A DNA stretch of 64,000 nucleotides from Planctomycetes bacterium ADurb.Bin069 (GTDB taxonomy: Bacteria > Planctomycetota > UBA8108 > UBA8890 > UBA8898), in the NCBI GenBank assembly GCA_002070955.1, contig MWEK01000022.1:1-64000 (forward strand). The letters run 5' to 3'. Of the stretch, positions 1-9,056 are shown in pieces. The notes under the pieces were generated by a model. It had not been told where the DNA came from. It ran no database searches and worked only from the letters and a program-made list of their open reading frames with translations. The position numbers and the translations under genes are program-made. The first letter of the stretch is position 1; each line of letters opens with the position of its first letter.

Positions 1-654
1 CGGGACCAGGTGAGCGCGCCGATCACGCTCGTCCTCAGGCGCGGCGGCGTCATCGAGGGCGTGGCGACCGAAGGCGGCGCGCCGAAGCGGCGCGTGGAGG
101 TGGCGATCGTGAGCTTGAGCGCCGAGCCCAAGCGGAGTATGACCGATGAGGGTGAGAACGGGAGGTTTCGATTCGAGAATCTCGCCCCCGGGCGGTACAC
201 GGTTGCTGCCATAGATCTCCAGGGCTTCAACTTGGTCATGAAGACGCGCACCGTCGCGGTCGAGGACGGGCAGACGGTCGGCATCGAGATCGAGTTCGGG
301 AAGGGCTTCAAGGTGTTCGGCAAGGTCAAGGGGTTGCCGGCCCGATCCACCGCCGCGCTCATTGTGCGCCGGCCGGGGGGGCCGCCGCCCGACGGGCGTT
401 TCTTCCTGAACCCCCTTCCATACATTGTCGGCGCGAGCGAGGTGACCCAAGACGACACCTACGAGATCGCCGATCTCGATCCCGGCACATACATTCTCGA
501 GGCCACGATGGGGCCAGTCATCCATCAGCTCGTAGAATACCCCAGGCGTGGCGACGAATTGTTCTACGCGCTGATGGAGGGCTGGAAGCCGCTCTACCGC
601 GCGGAGATCACCGTCCAGGATCGGGACCTGCGGCACGATGTAGAGATACGGTGA
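1..654 (+). CDS. Carboxypeptidase-regulatory-like repeat protein, 3' end only (runs off left edge)
   Basis: This is the C-terminal part (217 codons) of a gene that starts before the window; the frame is open from base 1. The protein shows two beta-sandwich repeats of the carboxypeptidase-regulatory/Ig-like type, recognisable from GVIEGVATEGGAPK and FRFENLAPGRYTV. No catalytic residues are seen. It is a near copy of the last 215 residues of the next gene, beginning at the same RDQVSAPITL segment. The two copies are nearly identical over most of their length and clearly diverged between about bases 85 and 240. The stop is 3 nt before the next start codon, so the two are surely co-transcribed. 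The likely role is a surface or periplasmic structural protein; function is unknown. Confidence 0.85.
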   Translation, partial: RDQVSAPITLVLRRGGVIEGVATEGGAPKRRVEVAIVSLSAEPKRSMTDEGENGRFRFENLAPGRYTVAAIDLQGFNLVMKTRTVAVEDGQTVGIEIEFGKGFKVFGKVKGLPARSTAALIVRRPGGPPPDGRFFLNPLPYIVGASEVTQDDTYEIADLDPGTYILEATMGPVIHQLVEYPRRGDELFYALMEGWKPLYRAEITVQDRDLRHDVEIR

Positions 655-657
655 CGC

Positions 658-3600
658 ATGCATTCACAAGACCGTTATTCCCGTGGCCGCCCGTTGCTGG
701 TGGCGGCGTCTCTTCTCGTTATCGTCGCGTGCGCGGTGCTCCTTTTCTGGTGTGATTCCGGGGCTCCGCCCGAGAAGAGCGCGCCTCCTGTGCCGGCCGC
801 GCCTGTGGAAGGGGTTGACACGGCCGGGAGCGGCGATGCGACCGGCGTGCCGGCCGCGCCCGATGTGCTCGATGCGCCCGCGCCCGCGCCCGGCGGGGAG
901 GGCGCGCAGCGCGCGCGCGTCTTCGGCACGGTGTCCGACAAAGACGGAACGCCGCTTGGAGGCATGCGCGTGCGCTGGGTGCCGGAGTCCGCGAAAACGT
1001 TGAAGGACTGGATCCACGACGCGAACGCCTTCAGCGAGACCGGCAGTGCGGGACACATTAGCTATGCGGAGATCCGAGCGGCGCTCGCCGAAAGCCTCGC
1101 GGCGACGACGGGGGCGGACGGTGCCTACGAGCTCGAGATCCCCGAAGCCGGGTCCCGTGGCTGCATCATCGTCGCTGAAGCGGGATACGAAGCGCAAGTC
1201 AAGAAAGTCGCGGAGTCGGTTGAGGAGAAAGCGCCCGTCGCCGACGCTCCGCCTGACTTCGCGGCGGCGCCCCGGGAATTCGAGGTGAGTTTCGTGCTCG
1301 CGCCGGGGGGCGCGATCTCCGGCACGGTGCTTGACCGCGAGACGGGCGCGCCGGCCGCCGGCATGATCGTCGTCTTGGAAGTCCCCGTCTCCCGCCTCGG
1401 CTCTATTATTAAAGCCACCGCCGTCGTGGGCGCCGATGGCGCCTACGCGTTCCAAGGCCTGTCGCTCGGCGAGTACCACCTGCTGCCGTGCTCGGGTGAC
1501 TCTGAATACGTGTGGGTCGACCGGGAAGACGGCCGGCGCGTGGTGCTGGAAAAGGGCATCGACGCCGCGGGGGTCGATTTCCTCGTGAGCCGCGGCGGCA
1601 CGATCTTCGGAGTCGTGTCCGGCCCGGACCAGCAGGCCCTTGCGGACGTTAGCGTGGAGGTCAGGCTCGCCGAAATCACGCCGGAGGCCCTCCAGGATGA
1701 CGACCGGATGTCGGAGTTGATCCGAACGGGCGACGACGGAGCGTACAAATTCCACGCCCTGCTGCTTGACAGGCAGTACCGCATCTGGGCGGAGAAGGAA
1801 GGGTTTGCAGAATGGGCCTCCGAGGCCGTCGCGCTCAGCGCCGAGCACCCGCGGGCCGAGGTCAATCTGCTTCTAACGGAAGGGTGCCGGGTCTCTGGCT
1901 TAGTGCTGCACCCCGACGGAGCGGTGGCGCCGGGGGCCACGGTCTATTTGACATACAGCTATCCCGAGCTTCGCGCGGGTGACAAAGAAGCCAAAGAGAC
2001 GGTCGCGGACGAGACCGGCGCCTTCACGTTCGAAGGGCTCGGCGCCGGCGAGCGGCGGTTGAGCGTGAGCCCCCCCTGGTCCTTCGGGTCACGCTCGCGG
2101 GAGCGCACGAAATCCGTCAGCCTGGACGGCGTCACGGACGTAACCGGCGTGGTTCTCATCATGGAGAAAACCGCCGGGGAGACGGTGCTCGCCGGCGTGG
2201 TGCTCGACACCCTTGGTGCTCCGATCGAGGACGCGGAGGTCTGGGCGTGGTGCCCGCGGGAGTCGGCGTCCGCACCGTTGAGCGAGCGGAGACGCGCCCG
2301 CACCAACGCGAAGGGGCAGTTCGTGCTGTTCGTCCCCGAGGGCGAGAGCTTAACGCTCGGTGCGTTTAAACCGGGCTACTCCTCCGCGACTGCGCCGGAC
2401 GTTCCCGCCGGGACGCAAACCGTGGAACTCAGGCTCGCCAAGTACGGTCGGATCAGCGGCAGGGTCGTTACCGGCGCCGGCGAGGCGCCCGGCGTGGGCG
2501 GGACGGTGTTTTCGCGGTCCACCGGGGAAACTTCCCTCCTGGAAAGCATCAGAATACTCCAGTCCCTGTTTGCGGACGATGGCGAGGACATCACCGAGGT
2601 GGACGAAGACGGGAGCTACAGCGTCTTGGCGCCGGACGGTAAGGTCGTGGTCGAGGCCACGGTGCCGGGGTTTGGGCCGGGCTGCTCCGACACGATCGAG
2701 GTCGCCGCGGGCCAGGACTACCAAGGCGTGAAGATCGTCGTCACCGCCGGTGCGGCTGTACGGGGCCGCGTGACGCTGGGAGACGGCGCGCCCGTCGAGG
2801 GCGCGAAGGTCCGTGTAGAACGGAAGGGGGACGATGACGGGAACGCGCTGCTCAAGAAGCTGCTTCCGCAGTTTTTCTATTTCGGGGGGCGCGAGGGCTT
2901 GAGCGATGCCGCCGGCGGCTTCCTCGTCGAGCACCTCGCCGACGGCGAGTACCTGGTAAGCGCCGTTCACGACGAGTTCGCGCCGTCGGAAGCCGTGCCG
3001 GTGGCGCTGTCGCGGGACCAGGTGAGCGCGCCGATCACGCTCGTCCTCAGGCGCGGCGGCGTCATCGAGGGCGTGGCGACCGAAGGCGGCGCCCCGAAGG
3101 CAGGCGCGTGGGCGCAGATCGTGAGCGTGAGCGCCGCGGCCAAGCAGAGTATGACCGATGAGAGCGGAAAGTTTCGATTCGAGAATCTCGCTCCCGGACC
3201 GCACACGGTCGTTGTCATAGATCCCGAGAGGGGCCACAACGGGGTCATGAAGACGCGCACCGTCGCGGTCGAGGACGGGCAGACGGTCGGCATCGCGGTC
3301 GAGTTCGGGAAGGGCTTCAAGGTGTTCGGCAAGGTCAAGGGGTTGCCGGCTCGATCCACCGCCGCGCTCATTGTGCGCCGGCCGGGGGGGCGGCCGCCCG
3401 ACGGGTGTTTCTTCGTGAACCCCCTTCCATACATTGTCGGCGCGGGCGAGGTGACCCAAGACGACACCTACGAGATCGCCGATCTCGATCCCGGCACATA
3501 CATTCTCGAGGCCACGATGGGGCCAGTCATCCATCAGCTCGTAGAATACCCCAGGCCTGGCGACGAATTATTCTACGCGCTGATGGTGGGCTGGAAGCCT

Positions 3601-3663
3601 CTCTACCGCGCGGAGATCACCGTAGAGGATCGGGACCTGCGGCACGATATAGAGATCCGGTGA
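658..3663 (+). CDS. Large membrane-anchored carboxypeptidase-regulatory-like repeat protein
   Basis: A 1001-residue protein. Residues about 12-33 form a hydrophobic segment after a basic N-terminus (signal anchor or uncleaved signal), followed by a Pro/Ala/Gly-rich linker to about residue 85. The rest consists of about eight repeats of 80-110 residues, each opening with a G-x-V-x-D-x-x-G-x-P motif (for example FGTVSDKDGTPLGG, SGTVLDRETGAPAAG, RGRVTLGDGAPVEG) and often closing with F-x-x-L-x-x-G-x-Y/H. This is the usual look of CarboxypepD_reg-like/transthyretin-fold repeats found in secreted planctomycete and myxobacterial proteins. No peptidase, sortase or export-sorting motif is visible. 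It is a tandem paralogue of the truncated gene before it. An extracytoplasmic scaffold or binding role is an inference only. Confidence 0.85.
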   Translation: MHSQDRYSRGRPLLVAASLLVIVACAVLLFWCDSGAPPEKSAPPVPAAPVEGVDTAGSGDATGVPAAPDVLDAPAPAPGGEGAQRARVFGTVSDKDGTPLGGMRVRWVPESAKTLKDWIHDANAFSETGSAGHISYAEIRAALAESLAATTGADGAYELEIPEAGSRGCIIVAEAGYEAQVKKVAESVEEKAPVADAPPDFAAAPREFEVSFVLAPGGAISGTVLDRETGAPAAGMIVVLEVPVSRLGSIIKATAVVGADGAYAFQGLSLGEYHLLPCSGDSEYVWVDREDGRRVVLEKGIDAAGVDFLVSRGGTIFGVVSGPDQQALADVSVEVRLAEITPEALQDDDRMSELIRTGDDGAYKFHALLLDRQYRIWAEKEGFAEWASEAVALSAEHPRAEVNLLLTEGCRVSGLVLHPDGAVAPGATVYLTYSYPELRAGDKEAKETVADETGAFTFEGLGAGERRLSVSPPWSFGSRSRERTKSVSLDGVTDVTGVVLIMEKTAGETVLAGVVLDTLGAPIEDAEVWAWCPRESASAPLSERRRARTNAKGQFVLFVPEGESLTLGAFKPGYSSATAPDVPAGTQTVELRLAKYGRISGRVVTGAGEAPGVGGTVFSRSTGETSLLESIRILQSLFADDGEDITEVDEDGSYSVLAPDGKVVVEATVPGFGPGCSDTIEVAAGQDYQGVKIVVTAGAAVRGRVTLGDGAPVEGAKVRVERKGDDDGNALLKKLLPQFFYFGGREGLSDAAGGFLVEHLADGEYLVSAVHDEFAPSEAVPVALSRDQVSAPITLVLRRGGVIEGVATEGGAPKAGAWAQIVSVSAAAKQSMTDESGKFRFENLAPGPHTVVVIDPERGHNGVMKTRTVAVEDGQTVGIAVEFGKGFKVFGKVKGLPARSTAALIVRRPGGRPPDGCFFVNPLPYIVGAGEVTQDDTYEIADLDPGTYILEATMGPVIHQLVEYPRPGDELFYALMVGWKPLYRAEITVEDRDLRHDIEIR

Positions 3664-3783
3664 CGGCGCCGCGCGGCGGTCGCCGCCGCACGACGCACTT
3701 GGGGATGCGCGCCGCGGGTCGCCATGAAAACTACACCCGCGCGCAGACAACCGGGCAGCGCAACCGCCTCCCTCGGCCGAGCC

Positions 3784-3812
3784 TTTTCAATCCGCGCCGC
3801 GTCGGCTACGAT
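3784..3812 (+). promoter_or_regulatory. Candidate sigma70-like promoter
   Basis: TTTTCA, a 17-nt spacer and TACGAT are seen upstream of the pRiA4b-ORF3-like gene, giving a leader of about 50 nt. The -35 box is weak, so this is a modest call. Confidence 0.3.
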
Positions 3813-3867
3813 CTCTGCATGCGCCCGGCGCACGGAGCGCCGCCGCGCCGCGTTGCACGAGGTAGCC

Positions 3868-4887
3868 GTGAGATTGTACGAGTTGAAGGTGTGGCCGCGC
3901 GACCAGGACGGCGTCTGGCGGGCGATCGATGTGACCGATCGACAGTCCCTCCATCACCTGCACGAAACCATCAAAAACGAGTTCGCCCTCGCCGGGCGGC
4001 ATCTTTACTGCTTCTACCTGGGTGACAAGGCGTACGATGCCAAGAAGGCCTACGGCGGCCCCGGCGCCGACACGCCCCTCAAGGCGGAGAAAACCAACTT
4101 CGCAAGTCTCGGCCTGAAGCGCGGCCGCCGTTTTCTTTACCTCTTCGACTTCACGGCCGAGCGGTTTTTCACGGTGCTCGTTCAGCGCGTCCGCGGCGCG
4201 CCGGCCGGCGGGCGCTTTCCGGCGGTGAGCGGCCGGCACGGGCACGTGGCCGCCCCGGATAAGCCCGCCCCGGACGACTCGCGCGCCGCCTGCGGTCCCA
4301 TCGAGAACGATCTGCGCGCGGCCGCCGCCGCTTGGGCGCAGGGCAAGCGGCCCTCCAAGGGCGCCCTGAAGCGCGAGCACGAGCTCGCCCTGGCCCTGGC
4401 CGAACGCGTCAAGGGCGACTGGGGCATGGTCAAACGCCTCGAGCTCCGGCTCGGCGTCGATGTGAGCGGTTGGATCGTCGGGCTGCCCGAGGCTCTGGCG
4501 GCGGAGGGCTTCACGGCCGAGGCTCTGGCCGCGATCGACCGCTTCGCGGAGCTCGAGCCGGAGTCCCTGCTGGGCGACCGCGGCGTCGTGCTGGCGGGCG
4601 CCGGGCGCATCGAAGAGGCCGTGGAGGCGGCGGGGGCGGCGACGGCGCGCTTTCCCGAGGATGCGTGGGTCTGGGCGAAGAGCGCCTCGGTGCTGGCCCG
4701 GGCGGGCAGGCCGCTGGATGCAGAGCGGGGTTACCGCCGCGCGCTGGAACTCGCCGGCAACGCGCAGTACCTGCGCGATGGAATCCTGGAGCGCCTCCTG
4801 GCGCTTCTCGAGGAGCAGGGCAAGGCCGGCGCCGCCCGCGACCTGGCCGAGGAAGAGAAGCGCCGCCGCGCCCGCAACGAGCGGTAG
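3868..4887 (+). CDS. pRiA4b ORF-3-like domain protein with C-terminal TPR-like region
   Basis: Residues 1 to about 115 resemble the plasmid pRiA4b ORF-3-like fold: a start like MRLYELKVWPRD, a LHETI helix, and RFLYLFDFTAERF near the end of the domain. The remaining 220 residues are Ala-rich helical hairpins compatible with TPR repeats (for example AEGFTAEALAAIDRFAELEP). The GTG start at 3868 is preferred over in-frame ATGs further upstream because it follows GAGG at good spacing and begins exactly where the domain homology begins; the upstream 48 codons are low-complexity. No DNA-binding or catalytic residues are evident. It lies just before mtnP, with an 18-24 nt gap, and is probably in the same transcript. 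Function is unknown. Confidence 0.75.
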   Translation: MRLYELKVWPRDQDGVWRAIDVTDRQSLHHLHETIKNEFALAGRHLYCFYLGDKAYDAKKAYGGPGADTPLKAEKTNFASLGLKRGRRFLYLFDFTAERFFTVLVQRVRGAPAGGRFPAVSGRHGHVAAPDKPAPDDSRAACGPIENDLRAAAAAWAQGKRPSKGALKREHELALALAERVKGDWGMVKRLELRLGVDVSGWIVGLPEALAAEGFTAEALAAIDRFAELEPESLLGDRGVVLAGAGRIEEAVEAAGAATARFPEDAWVWAKSASVLARAGRPLDAERGYRRALELAGNAQYLRDGILERLLALLEEQGKAGAARDLAEEEKRRRARNER

Positions 4888-4911
4888 CGGGACGAAGGGA
4901 GGAGCATGAGC

Positions 4912-5787
4912 ATGGGACGGATCGGGATCATCGGCGGCAGCGGATTCTACGCGCTCCCCGATCTCAAGGTGAAAGAGGAGATCGCCCTCGAGACGCCCTG
5001 GGGAATGCCCTCGCGGCCCCTGGTGGTGGCCGATTTCGCGGGCCGGGAGGTGGTCTTTCTGGCGCGCCATGGAAAGGGCCACCGCCTGCTGCCGCACGAG
5101 GTCAATTACCGGGCCAATATCGCGGCCCTCGCTCACGTCGGGTGCCGGGAAGTGTTCGCCTTCTCGGCGGTGGGGAGCCTCAGGGAAGAGCTGGCGCCCC
5201 TGGATTTCGTGCTGCCCGACCAAGTGATCGACCGCACCAGGGCCCGCGCGTCGACCTTCTTCGGCGAGGGCGTGGCGGGGCACGTGGCCTTCGCGGACCC
5301 GTACTGCGGCCGGCTGGCGGACGTTGCCGCCGCGGCCGGCGCGGAACTCGGCATCGCGATGCACCGCGGCGAGACGCTGGTCTGCATCGAGGGGCCGACG
5401 TTCTCCACCCGGGCCGAGAGCCGGCTTTACCGCTCCTGGGGCGCCGGCGTCATCAACATGTCGGCGCAGCCCGAGGCGCGCCTGGCGCGCGAGGCCGAGC
5501 TGTGCTACTGCCTGATCTGCATGGTGACGGACTATGACTGCTGGCGCTCCGAGAGCGAGGACGTCGACGTCGGCGTCATTCTCGACAACCTCGGCAAGAA
5601 CACCCGCGCGGCGGCGCAGTTGCTGCGGGGGATCGCGGAGCGGGCGGCGGGGGAGCGGACCTGCGCTTGCGGCGCCGCGGCGCGCAAGGCGATCATCACC
5701 GCCGCGGCGGAACGCGACCGCCGGCAGGAGGAGCGTCTGAGGTACGTGCTGGGCGATGTGCTCGGCGGAGAGACGAAGGGAGCGTGA
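4912..5787 (+). CDS. mtnP: S-methyl-5'-thioadenosine phosphorylase
   Basis: Cytosolic methionine-salvage enzyme that phosphorolyses methylthioadenosine to adenine and methylthioribose-1-phosphate. The phosphate and purine nucleoside phosphorylase fold is clear: IGIIGGSGFY at the N-terminus, an RHGKGH phosphate loop, VFAFSAVGSLRE, and the C-terminal VTDYDCW block whose two Asp residues bind the 6-amino group and mark MTA phosphorylases rather than guanosine/inosine phosphorylases. The usual NMT segment is NMS here, a mild change. Length (about 291 residues) is normal. Of two in-frame ATGs, 4912 has the better distance (9 nt) from the GGAGG at 4898-4902; 4906 is also possible. The gene ends 2 nt before the KBL-family gene, so they form one operon. 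Confidence 0.93.
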   Translation: MGRIGIIGGSGFYALPDLKVKEEIALETPWGMPSRPLVVADFAGREVVFLARHGKGHRLLPHEVNYRANIAALAHVGCREVFAFSAVGSLREELAPLDFVLPDQVIDRTRARASTFFGEGVAGHVAFADPYCGRLADVAAAAGAELGIAMHRGETLVCIEGPTFSTRAESRLYRSWGAGVINMSAQPEARLAREAELCYCLICMVTDYDCWRSESEDVDVGVILDNLGKNTRAAAQLLRGIAERAAGERTCACGAAARKAIITAAAERDRRQEERLRYVLGDVLGGETKGA

Positions 5788-5789
5788 GC

Positions 5790-6968
5790 ATGAACGCGCG
5801 CCTCCAGGAGGTTATCGGCGAGGAGCTCGCGGCGCTCAAGCGCGCGGGCACCTACAAGGAGCTGCGGTATCTGGACTCGCCCATGGCGCCGTCGGTGGAG
5901 ATGGAAGGCCGCGGGCGCGTCCTGGTCTTCAGCAGCAACAACTACCTCGGGCTGTCCGATCACTCCGAGGTGCGGACGGCGGGAGTGGAGGGCATCGCCC
6001 GCTTCGGGGCCGGCACCGCGTCGGTGCGCTTCATCTGCGGCACCTTCACGGTGCACCGCGACCTGGAGGAGGCGCTGGCGCGCCTCGTGGGCTGCGAGGC
6101 CGCTCTCACCTACGTGAGCTGCTGGACCGCCAACGAGGGCCTGATCCCGACCCTCGCGGGGCCGGAGGACGCGATCATCTCCGACGCCCTCAATCACGCG
6201 AGCATTATCGACGGCTGCCGGCTGGCCAAGAACGCCGAGCGCCGCGTCTACCCCCACGCCGACATGGCGAGCCTGGCGGCGCACCTCAAGGATCTGCGCG
6301 GCAAGCGCCGCCGGCTGATCCTGACCGACGGCGTCTTCAGCATGGAAGGCGATGTCGCGCCGCTTCCCGATCTGGTCGACCTCGCCGAGAAGCACGACGC
6401 CGTGCTCGTCGTCGACGACTCCCACGGCACGGGCGTCATGGGCGAAACCGGCCGGGGCACGGCGGAGCACTTCGGGCTCCTGGGCAAGATCGACATTATC
6501 ACGAGCACCCTCGGGAAGGCGCTGGGCGGCGCGGCGGGCGGATTCGTGGCCTCGTCCCGGGAGGTGGTGGACTATCTCGTCCAAAAGTCGCGGCCGCAAC
6601 TCTTCTCGAACGCGCTGCCGCCCACGGTGGCGGCCAGCGCCCTCGCCGCGGTGGAGGTCCTCACGAACGACCCCGGACGCGTCGCGCGGCTCCGGGAGAA
6701 CGTCCAAAAGGTGCGGAGCCGCCTGGCGGCCCTGGGCTTCACCATGCTGGCGAGCCCCACGGCGATCATCCCGATCATCGTGGGGGACACGGCGCGCGCG
6801 ATCGCCATGAGCGACGCGCTTTTGGAAAAGGGCATCTTCGTCACCGGGTTCGGCTTCCCGGTGGTGCCCGAGGGCGCCGCGCGCCTCCGGATCCAGGTGT
6901 CGGCGGCGCACACCGACGCCGACATCGAGCGCCTCGCGGAAGCCCTCGCGGAGGTCAGCCGCTCGTAG
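5790..6968 (+). CDS. kbl: Glycine C-acetyltransferase (2-amino-3-ketobutyrate CoA ligase) family enzyme
   Basis: A 392-residue PLP-dependent alpha-oxoamine synthase. Visible landmarks are FSSNNYLGL, the glycine-rich FGAGTASVR segment, [13 protein letters not shown], the VVDDSHGTG Asp-His block, and the PLP lysine in STLGKALGG (Lys243). The sequence around the lysine fits KBL (threonine catabolism to glycine and acetyl-CoA) better than BioF or serine palmitoyltransferase, but the family is hard to split by eye. The start follows AAGGGAG with correct spacing and sits 2 nt after the mtnP stop. The threonine dehydrogenase partner is not adjacent. The last 14 bases overlap the convergent TPR gene. 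A second family member, more like serine palmitoyltransferase, lies at 48181. Confidence 0.85.
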   Translation: MNARLQEVIGEELAALKRAGTYKELRYLDSPMAPSVEMEGRGRVLVFSSNNYLGLSDHSEVRTAGVEGIARFGAGTASVRFICGTFTVHRDLEEALARLVGCEAALTYVSCWTANEGLIPTLAGPEDAIISDALNHASIIDGCRLAKNAERRVYPHADMASLAAHLKDLRGKRRRLILTDGVFSMEGDVAPLPDLVDLAEKHDAVLVVDDSHGTGVMGETGRGTAEHFGLLGKIDIITSTLGKALGGAAGGFVASSREVVDYLVQKSRPQLFSNALPPTVAASALAAVEVLTNDPGRVARLRENVQKVRSRLAALGFTMLASPTAIIPIIVGDTARAIAMSDALLEKGIFVTGFGFPVVPEGAARLRIQVSAAHTDADIERLAEALAEVSRS

Positions 6969-8037
6969 CCGCCGCCGGCGCGTCGCGAAGCGCCAGGCAG
7001 GCGGCGTGGATTCGTTCGGCCAGGCCGAGGTCGTTGCGGCTGAACTCGCGCTCGAAGGCGCGGATCGCGCTCAGGGGGTTGCCGCCGGCGGCTCGGCAAA
7101 GGCCCAGGTAGTACCAGCCGAGGGGCTGCGAGGTCGCCCGGGCGAAGGCCTCCTCCGCCGCGGCCCATTTACCCAGGTGCAGGCTGCACCGGCCGCGGGC
7201 GTGCTCGATGACGGGATCGGGCGGCTCGGCGGGGGGCGGCAGGAGCTTGCGGCAGGCCTGCCAGTCTTCCAGGTCCATGCTCAAGAAGGCCGCGCATTCC
7301 CTGAGACGCTCGCTGTGCTTGTAGGCCCGGTCGGCGGTGACGGCGGCGCGGGCGGCGGCGAGATCGCCGCGCAGATAAGCCTCCTCGGCGCGGAAAGGCA
7401 TGACGGCGCGCCCGAGCAGACGGTAGACGACGAGGACGGGCAGCCTGAGGGCGGCGAAGCCCAGATCGGTCCGCCAGGACCGCGCCTGCGGCGGTCCGAT
7501 CGCGTCCTCCGCGGGGCGCGCCCAGCGGCAGCGCTTCAGGTCGAGCGTTTCGCGCCGGGCAAGCACCTGCTCCTCGACGTAGAGGAGGACGCGGGGCGCG
7601 ACGAAGCGATTGTACATGCTCGGGCACGAACCGAAGGCCTTCCAATCGGGGGCGCGCTCGCCCGTGCGCGCGAGAATCAGGCGCTCCAAGCCGGCGGCCG
7701 CGAAGTCGGCTTCGTCCGTGAGCGGCTTCAGGGCGGCGATCGCCCGCGCGGCCGCTTCCCAGCGGCCGAGGTCGTGGCGGACGACCGCCTGAAGGAGGGG
7801 CGGCAGGTGATGCGAGGGATCGAGAGCCGCGCCGGCCTCCAGGACCTCAAGCGCCTCTTCGGAGCGATCCAGGCCGTGGAGAGCGAGGGCTTTCAGGCCT
7901 GCCGCCCGTATCGATTTGGGGCGGACGCCGAGGAGCGCCTCCGCGCACTCGAGGGCCTGTTGCGGGTCGCCCTCGTCGAGGGCCCGGTGTCCGGCGCGGA
8001 GGGCGCCGGCCGCGCTGCGCGGCACGGACGCGGCCAT
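6955..8037 (-). CDS. TPR-like protein of unknown function
   Basis: A 360-residue protein with tetratricopeptide-type helical hairpins at both ends: near the N-terminus ALRAGHRALDEGDPQQALE and near the C-terminus HLGKWAAAEEAFARATSQP. The middle (about residues 130-230) is less regular. It has no signal peptide, so it is probably cytosolic. It starts 8 nt after the ornithine carbamoyltransferase-type gene on the same strand and is probably co-transcribed with it. Its 3' end overlaps the convergent kbl gene by 14 bases. A protein-protein interaction role is an inference from the fold only. Confidence 0.75.
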   Translation of the reverse strand: MAASVPRSAAGALRAGHRALDEGDPQQALECAEALLGVRPKSIRAAGLKALALHGLDRSEEALEVLEAGAALDPSHHLPPLLQAVVRHDLGRWEAAARAIAALKPLTDEADFAAAGLERLILARTGERAPDWKAFGSCPSMYNRFVAPRVLLYVEEQVLARRETLDLKRCRWARPAEDAIGPPQARSWRTDLGFAALRLPVLVVYRLLGRAVMPFRAEEAYLRGDLAAARAAVTADRAYKHSERLRECAAFLSMDLEDWQACRKLLPPPAEPPDPVIEHARGRCSLHLGKWAAAEEAFARATSQPLGWYYLGLCRAAGGNPLSAIRAFEREFSRNDLGLAERIHAACLALRDAPAAATSG

Positions 8038-8045
8038 GCCGGGCG

Positions 8046-9056
8046 CTACCTTCCCACGACGGCGCTGAGCACCGCCATCTGAGCCCAGATACGGTTCTCG
8101 GCCTCGTCGTACACGGCGCAGGCCGGCCCGTCGAGGACCTCGTCCGCCACGACGACGTTGCGCCTGACGGGCAGGCAGTGCATGAAGAACCCCTCGGCGG
8201 TGGTTTCCATGGCCCGGCCCGTCACCTGCCAACCCCGCAGCTCTTTTCGGGCGGCTTTCTCGGCCTCGGCGTCGCCCCAGCGGGCGATGCTCGCCCAGCT
8301 TTTGGCGTAGACGACCTGAGCGCCCTTGATCGCCGCGGCCTGGTCGTGGAAGATCTCCAAGCCGCCGCCGCCGCCGACGGCGAGCTCCTTGACCTTGGCG
8401 AGAGTCTCGGAATCGGGCTCGTAGCCCGGCGGGCAGGCCAGGCGCACCTCCATGCCGAGGTGCGCCGCGGCAAGCAGCGCCGAGTGAGGCACGGCCAGCG
8501 GCAGCGCCTTCGGGTGCCACGCCCAGGTGAGGCAGAAGGGACGCGCCGTGGTCGTGCCCAGGCGTTCGGTGATGGTCACGGCGTCCGCCAGGCCCTGGCA
8601 CGGATGCTCCATGGCGGACTCCATGTTGATGACCGGCACCCTGGCCTCGCGCGCGAAAGACCGGATCACGGTGTCCCCGCGGTCCTGGTCCCAGGATCGG
8701 AACATGGGGAAGGCGCGGATGGCAAGGGCGTCCACATAGCGGTCCAGGACGCGCGCGGCCTCCTTCACATGCTCGCTCGTGGCGCCGTCCATGACGGCGC
8801 CCTCGTCGAACTCCAGCGCCCACAGATCGCTCCCGGCGTTGACGAGGATGGCGCGGCCGCCGAGCCGATCCATGGCGATCTGGAAGGAGAGCCGCGTGCG
8901 GAGCGACGGGTTGAAGAAGATCGCCGCGAGCGTCTTGCCGGCCAGGGACGGCAGCCGCTTGCCGCGTTTGGCGTCGAGCGCCCGCCCGATGAGGAAGCGG
9001 ATTTCGTCCGAAGCGTAGTCGGCAAGCCCGAGAAAATCACGGTGCACGAAGGCCAT
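8046..9056 (-). CDS. argF': N-acetyl/N-succinyl-ornithine carbamoyltransferase
   Basis: A 336-residue transcarbamylase of arginine synthesis that carbamoylates an N-acylated ornithine instead of free ornithine. The carbamoyl-phosphate loop is FFNPSLRTR (residues 47-55), as in the acylornithine subfamily rather than STRTR, and HPCQ and FMHCLPVRRNV are present. At the residue that sets acyl-group choice (Glu92 in the Xanthomonas N-acetylornithine enzyme, Pro90 in the Bacteroides N-succinylornithine enzyme) this protein has Ser94, within MDGATSEH. Published mutants of the Xanthomonas enzyme with Ser at this site use succinylornithine, so the succinyl form is the better guess. The ATG has AGGAG about 7 nt upstream and a promoter about 75 nt upstream. 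Confidence 0.88.
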   Translation of the reverse strand: MAFVHRDFLGLADYASDEIRFLIGRALDAKRGKRLPSLAGKTLAAIFFNPSLRTRLSFQIAMDRLGGRAILVNAGSDLWALEFDEGAVMDGATSEHVKEAARVLDRYVDALAIRAFPMFRSWDQDRGDTVIRSFAREARVPVINMESAMEHPCQGLADAVTITERLGTTTARPFCLTWAWHPKALPLAVPHSALLAAAHLGMEVRLACPPGYEPDSETLAKVKELAVGGGGGLEIFHDQAAAIKGAQVVYAKSWASIARWGDAEAEKAARKELRGWQVTGRAMETTAEGFFMHCLPVRRNVVVADEVLDGPACAVYDEAENRIWAQMAVLSAVVGR

